From Psychroflexus sediminis (GTDB lineage: Bacteria; Bacteroidota; Bacteroidia; Flavobacteriales; Flavobacteriaceae), in NCBI RefSeq assembly GCF_900099815.1, contig NZ_FNCW01000003.1, forward strand, positions 243,756-307,755: DNA of 64,000 bases, read 5' to 3'. Every line of letters starts with the position of its first letter. Positions within the stretch are counted from its first letter, which is position 1. The notes under the pieces were generated by a model. That model saw nothing but the letters and a program-made list of their open reading frames with translations, was not told the DNA's origin and searched no databases. Below, piece by piece: positions 47,454-55,564 of this stretch. The position numbers and the translations under genes were made by a program.

Positions 47454-48629
47454 TTAAGCTGATTTTATCTCACGATAAACTCTGCTTGTTTCTATGATTT
47501 GATGAATGTCATTATCGTTTACTTCCTTGCGCTGATCTGCAAAATTTAAGAAGTTAAGATAGACCTCATCCAGTTGTAGTTTAGTCAGATTATAGCCAAC
47601 ATTCTTGGCTTTATAAGCCAGTGCGGCACGTCCGCTTCTGGCAGTTAGTACAATAGCCGATTCGGTAACACCAACATCTGCAGGGTCTATAATCTCGTAG
47701 GTGTCTCGTCTTTTTATGACGCCGTCCTGATGAATGCCTGAACTATGCGCAAAGGCATTGGCACCTACTATAGCTTTGTTGGGTTGAGGCGAAATTCCCA
47801 TGTGTTTGGAAATCAGCTGACTGATAGTAAAAAGGTGTTTTGTGTTGATACTGGTATCAAAATTCAGGTAAGGGTGTTGTTTTAAAATCATCACCACCTC
47901 TTCCAAGGCGGTATTTCCTGCACGTTCTCCGATGCCGTTGATGGTACATTCTACTTGTCTGGCACCATTGATAATGGCTTCAATAGAATTGGCAGTTGCC
48001 AGCCCCAGGTCATTGTGGCAATGACAGGAAATGATGGCCTTATCTATGTCTTTGACATGCTCTTTTAGGTATTTTATTTTAGCTCCGTATTCGTTTGGTA
48101 AGCAATAGCCTGTGGTATCGGGAATGTTTAAGACTGTTGCACCCGCTTTTATGGCAGCTTCACAAACCTTGGCCAGGTAGGCATTATCTGTTCTTCCAGC
48201 GTCTTCAGCATAAAATTCCACATCTTCTACAAATGATTTGGCATACTTTACAGCTGCATAAGCGCGTTCTATGATTTCTGCTCTGTTGGATTTGAATTTA
48301 TATTTGATGTGTGAGTCTGAGGTGCCTATCCCGGTATGTATTCTTGGCTTTTTGGCAAAGGCTAGGGCTTCAGCAGCAATTTTGATATCATTCTTTACAG
48401 CTCGACTCAAACCACAGACGGAGGCATTTTTCACAAGCTTAGAAATCTCAGCAACAGATTCGAAATCTCCCGGACTTGACATGGGAAACCCCGCTTCAAT
48501 AACATCAACACCCAGCTCATCGAGTTTTTTAGCGATGATCAGTTTCTGCTCTGTATTCAACTTGCAGCCAGGAACTTGCTCTCCATCTCTTAGCGAAGTG
48601 TCAAAAATTTCAACTTTATGAGGTGACAT
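47454..48629 (-). CDS. leuA: 2-isopropylmalate synthase, short form
   Basis: Condenses acetyl-CoA with 2-oxoisovalerate, the first committed leucine step. The TIM-barrel start [17 protein letters not shown], the [13 protein letters not shown] metal motif near residue 195 and [17 protein letters not shown] are clear. The ATG at 48629 is chosen because a TAGTTTTG promoter at 48657-48664 predicts a transcript start near 48650, downstream of the longer alternative ATG at 48686. The protein of about 391 residues ends after the linker region and has no C-terminal LeuA allosteric domain, so leucine feedback by the usual route is unlikely. Homocitrate synthase or citramalate synthase relatives are alternatives, but the leuCDB context favours LeuA. 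Confidence 0.92.
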   Translation of the reverse strand: MSPHKVEIFDTSLRDGEQVPGCKLNTEQKLIIAKKLDELGVDVIEAGFPMSSPGDFESVAEISKLVKNASVCGLSRAVKNDIKIAAEALAFAKKPRIHTGIGTSDSHIKYKFKSNRAEIIERAYAAVKYAKSFVEDVEFYAEDAGRTDNAYLAKVCEAAIKAGATVLNIPDTTGYCLPNEYGAKIKYLKEHVKDIDKAIISCHCHNDLGLATANSIEAIINGARQVECTINGIGERAGNTALEEVVMILKQHPYLNFDTSINTKHLFTISQLISKHMGISPQPNKAIVGANAFAHSSGIHQDGVIKRRDTYEIIDPADVGVTESAIVLTARSGRAALAYKAKNVGYNLTKLQLDEVYLNFLNFADQRKEVNDNDIHQIIETSRVYREIKSA

Positions 48630-48656
48630 ATCAAATTTATTTATAAGTTTCACTTT

Positions 48657-48664
48657 CAAAACTA
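48657..48664 (-). promoter_or_regulatory. -7 promoter element (TAGTTTTG) for leuACDB
   Basis: On the minus strand TAGTTTTG fits TAnnTTTG and predicts a start near 48650, giving a 21-base leader to the leuA ATG at 48629. Confidence 0.5.
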
Positions 48665-48695
48665 TAGATAGCTTAGGTTTATGCATAATCAGTTT

Positions 48696-48725
48696 TTTGA
48701 CATTTTACGATGTTCAATACTTTTT
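48696..48725 (+). promoter_or_regulatory. Promoter for the 515-residue protein (TTTG-N18-TACTTTTT)
   Basis: TTTG at 48696-48699 and TACTTTTT at 48718-48725 (one mismatch to TAnnTTTG) are separated by 18 bases, the expected spacing. Transcription would start near 48732, 40 bases before the ATG. Confidence 0.45.
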
Positions 48726-48771
48726 AATTAAATTAAATGCCTAATAATCAGTATTATAAGAAAATAATTCA

Positions 48772-50319
48772 GTGATGATAAGAGATCAAAAAGACAACTT
48801 ATTTTTACTGATTAAGTCGTTGACGAAGTCCGAAAAGCGTCAATTCAAGCTTTATGTAGGGCGAATAGAAGGAAATACAGATGCCAAATTTTTAAACTTA
48901 TTTAATTTTTTAGATAAATCTCCAAAATATAATGAGAAAGAAATTTTGGATACTGGCTTTGTTAAAAAACAACAATTAGCCAACGTAAAAGCACATTTGT
49001 ATAAGCAAATTTTAATCAGTTTAAAACTCAATCCATTACATCAAAACCTGCGTTCTCAGGTTCGGGAACAAACAGAATTTGCGACTATTCTCTATCATAA
49101 AGGGCTCTATAAGCAGAGTCTGAAGATTCTCGATAAAGCCAAAGAACTGGCATTTACCCATGAGGAAAAGACCTTGGTTTATGAGATTGTGGAATTGGAA
49201 AAACTTATCGAGTCGCAATATATTACCAGAAGTATTGAAAGCCGGGCAGATGACTTGATCGATCAGTCCAATTCGGTAAGCGAACTCAATATTATTGCAG
49301 GGCGGCTTTCCAATTTATCCCTAAAACTTTACAGCATCATACTCAAATCCGGTTACGTCAAAAGCGATGAGCAAAAAATTGAAATTCTCAATTATTTTAG
49401 ACAAAACTTACCGGAGTTTGATATTAAAGACATAGGATTTAGAGAAAAGTTATGGCTTTATAACTCCTATTTATGGCTGAGTTTCCTGGTACAGGATTTT
49501 TCAGCCTGTTATAAATATTCGAAAAAATGGGTAGAGCTGTTTCAAGATTTCCCAAAGATGATTTCACTTAATCCCGTATGGTATCTTAAGGGAAATCAAT
49601 ACCTTTTGGAGTCCTTGTTTTTTATTCAGGACCACAGACGGTTTGAACTGGTGATGGAGGAGCTTGAAGCTAATATCCAGGATAAATCCTTTCCCAAAGA
49701 TGATAATATAGAAGGGCTCGTATTTTTATACCTGAATACGGATAAACTGAATTTATGTTTTATGAAAGGTCTTTTTGATGAAGGGCTTGCTCTTGTGGAT
49801 AACATCCAAAAAGGGATCAAACGCTTCAAAAATAGAATTGATGAGCATCATATCATGGTGTTTTATTATAAAATAGCCAGTTTGCACTTTTGTGTGGGAA
49901 ATAATAAAGAATGCATTCGATTTCTGAATTATATCATCAACAACAAATCCTTGAGTATGAGGGAAGATTTGATGTGTTTTTCGAGAATTTTAAGCCTTTT
50001 TGCTCACTATGATGCAGGAATGGATTATCATCTGGAAATCCAATTGAGAAGTACCTACAAATTTTTAATGAAAATGAATGAACTCAACGAAGTTCAAACT
50101 GAAATCATTACATTTCTGAAAAAATTACCGGATATCTATCCGCATGATGTCAAAGCAGCTTTTGAATCCGTGCTTATAAAACTGAAAAAGTATGAACATG
50201 ATCCTTACGAACGCAGGGCTTTTTTATATTTAGATATCATTTCCTGGCTGGAAAGCAAAATCAATAATGTACCTGTAGATCAAATTATACGGAATAAATT
50301 TTTGGCAAGAAATGCTTAG
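48772..50319 (+). CDS. Conserved Bacteroidetes helical protein of unknown function
   Basis: 515-residue soluble protein without signal peptide or membrane segment. It begins DQKDNLFLLIKSLTKSEKRQFKLYV, a segment I recall at the start of many uncharacterised Bacteroidetes proteins; the remainder is predicted helical with TPR-like spacing, for example LYHKGLYKQSLKILDKAKELA near residue 110 and LHFCVGNNKECIRFLNYII near residue 380. No enzyme motif is visible. It is divergent from leuA with an 85-143 bp shared control region and overlaps the Lrp gene end by 4 bp. Role unknown. Confidence 0.7.
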   Translation: MMIRDQKDNLFLLIKSLTKSEKRQFKLYVGRIEGNTDAKFLNLFNFLDKSPKYNEKEILDTGFVKKQQLANVKAHLYKQILISLKLNPLHQNLRSQVREQTEFATILYHKGLYKQSLKILDKAKELAFTHEEKTLVYEIVELEKLIESQYITRSIESRADDLIDQSNSVSELNIIAGRLSNLSLKLYSIILKSGYVKSDEQKIEILNYFRQNLPEFDIKDIGFREKLWLYNSYLWLSFLVQDFSACYKYSKKWVELFQDFPKMISLNPVWYLKGNQYLLESLFFIQDHRRFELVMEELEANIQDKSFPKDDNIEGLVFLYLNTDKLNLCFMKGLFDEGLALVDNIQKGIKRFKNRIDEHHIMVFYYKIASLHFCVGNNKECIRFLNYIINNKSLSMREDLMCFSRILSLFAHYDAGMDYHLEIQLRSTYKFLMKMNELNEVQTEIITFLKKLPDIYPHDVKAAFESVLIKLKKYEHDPYERRAFLYLDIISWLESKINNVPVDQIIRNKFLARNA

Positions 50320-50762
50320 AATTCAATTTCTCTTGTAAAGGTTTGTTCCAGACAAATGAAGGTCTCCGTTCTGGCGACGCCATCTATCGTCTGGATTTTA
50401 TTACTCAAAACTTCGGTAAGATGCTTATTGTCTCTGCAGACCACTTTTATCAATAGCGAAAAATTACCCGTGGTATAATTGCATTCTACAACTTCATCAA
50501 TTTCAAGCAGGGCTTTGCTCACCGTTCTGTAAATATTGGCTTTGTTGAAATAGATCCCGATAAAACTCTGAGTCTGATATCCCAGCTGGTAAGTATCGAT
50601 CAAACTCTTGGATCCTGTGACAATTTTCTGGTCTTCAAGCTTTTTAAGACGCAGATGTACCGCTGTAGGACTCATATTACAGGCATTTCCAAGCTCTTTT
50701 AAGGAAGCTTTAGCGTCCTTACTTAATATATTTAAGATTTTCCTGTCAGTTTGGTCTATCAT
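50316..50762 (-). CDS. Lrp/AsnC family transcriptional regulator
   Basis: Feast/famine regulator, 148 residues. The N-terminal helix-turn-helix reads LKELGNACNMSPTAVHLRLKKL (residues 20-41); the C-terminal RAM ligand-binding domain spans about 65-140 (ECNYTTGNFSLLIKVVCRD). Such proteins form octamers and sense amino acids. It is divergent from asnB across a 118-bp AT-rich region containing an inverted repeat, the usual layout of AsnC-type local regulators, so control of asparagine synthase is the likely job. Ligand identity is inferred from context only. Confidence 0.9.
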   Translation of the reverse strand: MIDQTDRKILNILSKDAKASLKELGNACNMSPTAVHLRLKKLEDQKIVTGSKSLIDTYQLGYQTQSFIGIYFNKANIYRTVSKALLEIDEVVECNYTTGNFSLLIKVVCRDNKHLTEVLSNKIQTIDGVARTETFICLEQTFTREIEF

Positions 50763-50814
50763 CTTTATATTTTTTAGTTAAAAGCTAATTTAAAACTTAT
50801 TTTTAATATTTTAA

Positions 50815-50846
50815 GCATATGTATTGATTTATATTAAGTAATATGC
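50815..50846. promoter_or_regulatory. Inverted repeat between lrp-type gene and asnB, candidate operator
   Basis: TAAGCATAT at 50812-50820 and ATATGCCTTA at 50841-50850 mirror each other (GCATAT-N20-ATATGC). A weak promoter TTG-N20-CTTATTTG for asnB overlaps it, so a bound Lrp/AsnC protein could repress or activate. Confidence 0.4.
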
Positions 50847-50880
50847 CTTATTTGCTTTATATAATTTAAATTATTTTATT

Positions 50881-52455
50881 ATGTGTGGAATATTTGTTGC
50901 CATCGAAAGTCCTAAATCAAGTGAGTTTTTAATTGACGAGTTCATGAAAATAAAGCATCGTGGACCAGACGCTTCAGACTTTAGAAGTATCAGGGAAAAT
51001 ACCTATTTTGGCTTTCATCGTTTAGCCATCAATGGTTTGACCCCAAAAGGTAATCAGCCTATGTATAAAAATGGAGTCTGGCTGGTGGCAAATGCAGAAA
51101 TATTCAACTTTTTGGAATTAGCAGCAAAATACGATATCAGGTTAGAAACAGGTTCCGACTGCGAAATTCTTATCGATCTCTATAACTTGATAGGTGAGGA
51201 GCAAATGCTTCAGGAGATAGACGGTGAGTTTGCTTTTGTTCTTTATGATGAAGCTAAGGACTTTTACATCGCCGCCCGAGATCATCTTGGTGTGAGAGGC
51301 ATGTATATGGGATATCAAGATGCCGGGATTTATTTTGCTTCAGAAAGCAAGGCTATTGCTTTTACTAAACAGCTCAACCAATTTCCTCCGGGTCACTACT
51401 GGAACTCTTATACAGATAAAATTACCCCTTATTTTACTCATGACTATCAGGCTACAGCATTTACTGAAGAGGAATACTGCCTGCGGATCAATACACTCCT
51501 TACCGAATCTGTAGAAAAACGGATGATGAGCGAACGCCCTTTAGGCTGTTTGCTTAGCGGTGGATTGGATAGTAGTCTGGTAGCAGGAATTTTGGCCAGA
51601 AAACTCAAAGAAAAAGGAAAACAACTGGAAACCTTTTCGATTGGTCTGGAAGGAAGTCCAGATATCACAGCAGCCCAGAAAGTTGCAGATCATATTGGCA
51701 GCAAACATCACAGCATCGTGTGTACCGAACAAGATTTTTTGGATGAACTGGAACATACCGTTTATATGCTTGGAAGCTATGATGTAACAACGATTAGAGC
51801 TTCGGTTGGACACCAGTTGGTTTCCAGATACGTCAGGGATCACTCCGAGGTGAAGGTCCTGTTCTCTGGTGAAACGGCCGACGAATTTGGGTCTTACCTG
51901 TATTTCCAGAACGCCCCGGATTCAGTTAGCTTTCAGCAGGAATCCATCAGGTTGTTAAAAGATATCCAGTTTTTTGATATGAAACGAGGCGACAGATCGA
52001 TTTCCAGTGCAGGCCTGGAAGCCAGGGTTCCTTTTGCTGATAAAGCTTTTGTGAAATTCTTTATGTCAATCCCTCCGGAACATAGAATGTTCTCAGATCA
52101 GAAAATTGAAAAATACCTAATCAGAAAGGCTTTTGAAGGGGAGGACCTAATCCCTAGCGAAGTCTTATGGAGACGTAAAAACGGATTTTCGGATAGTGTG
52201 AGCAGCAGGCAGAAGTCGTGGAGCCAGGTGATCAAAGACCACATTGAAACTTTGGTGACCGATGAAGAGTTTCAATCTGAAAAGTTCAAGTATTCACCAG
52301 AGCCACCTTCCAAAGAAGCATTCTTTTACCTGAAAACTTTTGAAAAGACTTATGGCTCTCATTTTCAATTAACACCTTACCAGTGGTTGCCAAAATGGTG
52401 TGGGGACGTAAAAGATCCTTCTGCCAGAGTTTTAGAAATCTATCAAGCGGATTAA
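50881..52455 (+). CDS. asnB: Asparagine synthase, glutamine-hydrolysing
   Basis: ATP-dependent conversion of aspartate to asparagine with ammonia from glutamine. The mature N-terminal nucleophile is cysteine 2 (MCGIFVAIE); the glutaminase domain includes IKHRGPDASDFRS and YNLIGEEQMLQEIDGEFAFVLYD; the synthetase domain begins with the ATP pyrophosphatase loop LLSGGLDSSLVAG near residue 223 and has LFSGETADEFGSYL and VPFADKAFVKFFM. Length 524 residues, close to the 554 of E. coli AsnB. An Lrp/AsnC regulator is divergent upstream. The 3' end has a terminator that overlaps the end of the convergent neighbour. Confidence 0.95.
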   Translation: MCGIFVAIESPKSSEFLIDEFMKIKHRGPDASDFRSIRENTYFGFHRLAINGLTPKGNQPMYKNGVWLVANAEIFNFLELAAKYDIRLETGSDCEILIDLYNLIGEEQMLQEIDGEFAFVLYDEAKDFYIAARDHLGVRGMYMGYQDAGIYFASESKAIAFTKQLNQFPPGHYWNSYTDKITPYFTHDYQATAFTEEEYCLRINTLLTESVEKRMMSERPLGCLLSGGLDSSLVAGILARKLKEKGKQLETFSIGLEGSPDITAAQKVADHIGSKHHSIVCTEQDFLDELEHTVYMLGSYDVTTIRASVGHQLVSRYVRDHSEVKVLFSGETADEFGSYLYFQNAPDSVSFQQESIRLLKDIQFFDMKRGDRSISSAGLEARVPFADKAFVKFFMSIPPEHRMFSDQKIEKYLIRKAFEGEDLIPSEVLWRRKNGFSDSVSSRQKSWSQVIKDHIETLVTDEEFQSEKFKYSPEPPSKEAFFYLKTFEKTYGSHFQLTPYQWLPKWCGDVKDPSARVLEIYQAD

Positions 52456-52481
52456 TTAGCCAAAATTAGATTCTTAATAAG

Positions 52482-52510
52482 CGGCCTGTCTTTGGACGGG
52501 TCGTTTTTTT
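52482..52510 (+). terminator. Terminator after asnB
   Basis: CGGCCTGTC and GACGGGTCG pair over nine bases with two G-U pairs around a TTTG loop, followed by seven T residues. The last bases overlap the stop codon of the convergent FAD dehydrogenase gene. Confidence 0.7.
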
Positions 52511-54104
52511 ATAAGGATATACCAGGATTGGTTTTGGATAACAGTTTAGACACCGCTTCGGCGCAGCGTTCTCCATCAATGGCTGCAGAGATAATGCCCC
52601 CGGCATATCCAGCGCCTTCACCACAAGGAAATAAACCCTTCAGTTCAGGATGTTCCAAACTAGCTTCATCTCTTGGAATTCTTACCGGAGATGAGGTTCG
52701 GGACTCTGGTGCCAGAATTACGGCATCGGGATGATCAAATCCTTTCATCTTTTGGGCAAACTTCTTAAAGCCTTCACGAAGTCTTTTGGTCATGGCTTTG
52801 GGGAAAATCTGGTCCATTTCTACTGAAGTTGTTCCTGGCTGATAAGAGTTTTTGGGTATGGAAGCGGATTTTCGTCTGGAAATGAAATCCTGAAGCCGTT
52901 GTGCAGGAACCCGCTGAGTTTCACCAGCCAGCTGCCAGCATTTTTTTTCGATAGCTTCCTGAAATTTTAAGCCTTTTAATGCCCCGTAAATTTCAAAATC
53001 AGCTAATTCTTCATCATCGATAGTCACGACAATGCCAGAATTGGCGTAAGGGTTGTTTCGTTTGGAAGGCGACCAGCCGTTGGTTACTACTTCTCCCGGA
53101 GTTGTCGCGCAGGGAGCAATGATTCCACCCGGACACATGCAAAAGGAATACACGCCTTTGTTATCCACCTGTTCTACCAGGCTATACGCTGAGGGAGGTA
53201 AGTATACACCGCGCTCCGGTGTTTTGTACTGAATCTGGTCAATCAGGGATTGCGGGTGTTCTACCCGAACGCCCATGGCAAAAGTTTTAAATTCTAGTTG
53301 AATTTTTTTCTCATCCAAAAGATAAAAAATATCTCTTGCAGAATGACCCGTGGCCAGAATACAGGCTTCTGCATACATTTCACTTTCCCCGTTCACTTCA
53401 ATGCCAGCAAGGTGATTTTCTTTAATGATAAAGTCGGTAAGCTTGGTTTCAAAATGAATCTCACCCCCATAATCCAGGATGGTTTCTCGCATTTTGGTGA
53501 TGATGTCAGGCAGCTTATTGGTGCCAATATGCGGATGAGCATCTACCAGGATATCTTCACTGGCGCCGTGTTCTACAAAGGTCAGGAGTATTTTTTTGAT
53601 GGTTTTTTTATGACCTGAGCGGGTGTAAAGTTTCCCATCAGAATAGGTGCCTGCGCCTCCTTCTCCAAAACAGTAATTGGATTCTGAATTGACCAGATGT
53701 TCTTTATTGATTTTGGCCAGATCCCGTCGCCTGGCTCTTACATCTTTGCCGCGTTCTACAACAACAGGTTTCAGGTTTTGTTCCAAAAGCTTAAGCGCTG
53801 CAAAGAGACCGGCAGGACCACTGCCAATCACAAGAACTCTTGGCTGGGCTTCGGTCACCTGATGGTATTTTTTTTCTTCAAATTCAGGCCAGATCACAGA
53901 TTCATCCCTGAGGAAATAAGCAATTCGCAACTGGTATTTGATCTGTCTTGCCCGCGCATCGATTGAACGCTTTATAATTTTAAATTCTGCAAGGTTTTTT
54001 ACTGATGTACCAATCTGTCTGGCTAGAACTGTTTTTAATTCTTCAGGCTGGTGAGCAACTTCAGGAGTGACTCGTATATCGATGTAATGGGGTTGAGAGG
54101 ACAT
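52509..54104 (-). CDS. FAD-dependent dehydrogenase (COG2509 type)
   Basis: 531-residue flavoprotein of the group annotated as uncharacterised FAD-dependent dehydrogenases. An N-terminal alpha/beta domain (residues 1-85, with RSIDARARQIKYQLRIAYF) precedes the dinucleotide-binding motif VLVIGSGPAGLFAALKL near residue 90 and VVVERGKDVRARRRDLAKI; NYCFGEGGAGTYSDGKLYTR is the family signature. ILATGHSARDIF and the C-terminal LFPCGEGAGYAGGIISAAIDG bind FAD. The substrate is unknown. It stands alone with its control region in the 234-bp gap upstream, and its stop overlaps the asnB terminator. Confidence 0.88.
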   Translation of the reverse strand: MSSQPHYIDIRVTPEVAHQPEELKTVLARQIGTSVKNLAEFKIIKRSIDARARQIKYQLRIAYFLRDESVIWPEFEEKKYHQVTEAQPRVLVIGSGPAGLFAALKLLEQNLKPVVVERGKDVRARRRDLAKINKEHLVNSESNYCFGEGGAGTYSDGKLYTRSGHKKTIKKILLTFVEHGASEDILVDAHPHIGTNKLPDIITKMRETILDYGGEIHFETKLTDFIIKENHLAGIEVNGESEMYAEACILATGHSARDIFYLLDEKKIQLEFKTFAMGVRVEHPQSLIDQIQYKTPERGVYLPPSAYSLVEQVDNKGVYSFCMCPGGIIAPCATTPGEVVTNGWSPSKRNNPYANSGIVVTIDDEELADFEIYGALKGLKFQEAIEKKCWQLAGETQRVPAQRLQDFISRRKSASIPKNSYQPGTTSVEMDQIFPKAMTKRLREGFKKFAQKMKGFDHPDAVILAPESRTSSPVRIPRDEASLEHPELKGLFPCGEGAGYAGGIISAAIDGERCAEAVSKLLSKTNPGISL

Positions 54105-54293
54105 AGTTTAAAGTAAAATACAAAGGTAAGGATTTCAGTTTGGTAAAAACTTTAAAAATGCGTGTTGAAAATCTTTCCGCATTATAATTCAACAGTTATT
54201 TTTTAAAGCGTTGCCTGGTACTTTATCGAATTTTGATTTAAAAGTTTGAGCATATTTATCATGAAAATCAGTCTCTTTTGAGGAAAGCTTATT

Positions 54294-54301
54294 TACTTTT
54301 G
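54294..54301 (+). promoter_or_regulatory. -7 promoter element (TACTTTTG) for the DUF1456 gene
   Basis: TACTTTTG fits TAnnTTTG and predicts a start near 54308. An ATG at 54316 opens only an 8-codon frame that overlaps the real ATG at 54339. Confidence 0.45.
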
Positions 54302-54338
54302 AATTTATTTTAGCCATGCAATCAAATTCTGAATCAAG

Positions 54339-54800
54339 ATGACCAATAACGACGTATTACGCAGACTCCGCTATACTTTTGAATATACCGATTCCAAAAT
54401 GATGTCCTTTTTTAAACTGGCAGGGGTAGAGGTCAGCAGAGCCGAGGTAAGCGACTGGCTTAAAAGCGATGACGACGAAGCCTTTGCAGAGCTGGACGAT
54501 AAAAAACTGGCAGCTTTCCTCAACGGGCTTATCATCGCTCACCGTGGAAAAAAAGAGGGTAAAACTCCAGAAAATGAAACCTTTTTGAATAACAATGATG
54601 TGCTCAAAAAACTCAAAATCGCCTACGAACTGAAATCCGAAGACCTAATTGAATTATTCCAACTGGCTGGCAAAAAAGTAAGCAAACACGAATTGAGCTC
54701 TTTTATGCGACGACCAACTCAGCCTCAATACAGAGAACTGATGGATCAGTACTTAAGAAATTTTCTCTATGGGCTTCAGTTGAAACAGAAAGCGAAGTAA
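54339..54800 (+). CDS. DUF1456 family protein (YehS-like)
   Basis: 153-residue cytosolic protein with two copies of a short helical repeat. The first copy starts MTNNDVLRRLRYTFEYTDSKM, the second NNDVLKKLKIAYELKSEDL at residue 87, each followed by a segment ending in a WLK or FMR turn and a helix LAAFLNGLIIAHRGKKEG or LRNFLYGLQLKQK. This is the pattern of E. coli YehS. The biochemical role is not known. It is convergent with the broken dinB gene. Confidence 0.88.
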   Translation: MTNNDVLRRLRYTFEYTDSKMMSFFKLAGVEVSRAEVSDWLKSDDDEAFAELDDKKLAAFLNGLIIAHRGKKEGKTPENETFLNNNDVLKKLKIAYELKSEDLIELFQLAGKKVSKHELSSFMRRPTQPQYRELMDQYLRNFLYGLQLKQKAK

Positions 54801-54817
54801 GTGCTTTGGAATTTACT

Positions 54818-55329
54818 TTAGCTAAAAAAAACTGAAAGGGTCTGGTTTTTTAAGCCAATCACGGTAAGCAGTAATTGGCCTATATGCCGCTGACTGTGTT
54901 CAGCAGCATGAAATAAAAGCTGATCAGTTTAGAAGGTAACTCCTACTTCCGACAGGAAGAGACTGGGTCAAATCTGTATCTTTTAGCGTTTTAAAAAAAG
55001 AGCAGGCTTTCTTCAATCTTTGCATCCAGCTTGCTCAGTAAAACAGCTAAGTGATTTCATCATTTGCTTTCCCTTCATTTTTTAAGTAAACACACTGGCA
55101 TTCAGAACATTTTTTGTGTTGAGCATAAGTCATCATTCTGTCGATGACTACAGTAATGTGCTGCAGATGAAATCTTAAGCTGGCTCCTGCAAAGGCAGTG
55201 CCCCAGAGCATGGTTTCTTCAAAACCTTCAGGGTATCGATGCGCTTCAAGCTGAGTTTGTATAGGGGTTACAGCAGTGCTGGAATACCTTCTACAGGTCC
55301 TCTAAGTCAGTGCCCTGGAGCTGAATCAT
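54818..55329 (-). pseudogene. Broken DinB-family gene with about five frameshifts
   Basis: Read on the minus strand, pieces of a DinB/YfiT four-helix protein appear in order but in changing frames: [20 protein letters not shown], then TQLEAHRYPEGFEETMLWG with ASLRFHLQHITVVIDRMM, then AVLLSKLDAKIEESLLFF, FKTLKDTDLTQSLPVGS and DQLLFHAAEHSQRHIGQLL. The metal-binding histidine segments FHLQHI and FHAAEHSQRH are still readable. Only one break is in a homopolymer (seven T), so sequencing error does not explain all. Its ATG at 55329 overlaps the VF530 gene stop (ATGA), showing it was once translated as part of that operon. No function is expected now. Confidence 0.85.
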
Positions 55330-55553
55330 CCATTGATTTCTCTCTGAAATCTAAGGTACAACTGCTCTACTTTAGTTCTGGCCCAGGGGGTTTTCCGCAA
55401 AAATTTTAAGCTTGATTTTATGGATGGATTGTCTTTAAAGCAGCGAATGTTAATTTGCTCTCCAAGTCTTTTCCATCCATAAAAAGCTTCCAAATCTATA
55501 AGGATTTGTTCCAGTGTGATTCCGTGTAAAGGATTATTTTTTTGTGTTTCCAC
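55326..55553 (-). CDS. VF530 family (DUF2132) small protein
   Basis: 75-residue protein matching the VF530 family, named after a Vibrio protein and thought from structure to bind DNA. The signature [21 protein letters not shown] at residues 7-27, the [21 protein letters not shown] centre and [15 protein letters not shown] end are all present. It starts 11 bp after the DEAD-box helicase stop, so the two are co-transcribed, and its stop overlaps the start of the broken dinB gene. The cellular role is not established. Confidence 0.88.
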   Translation of the reverse strand: METQKNNPLHGITLEQILIDLEAFYGWKRLGEQINIRCFKDNPSIKSSLKFLRKTPWARTKVEQLYLRFQREING

Positions 55554-55564
55554 AGCCTTTGTGT

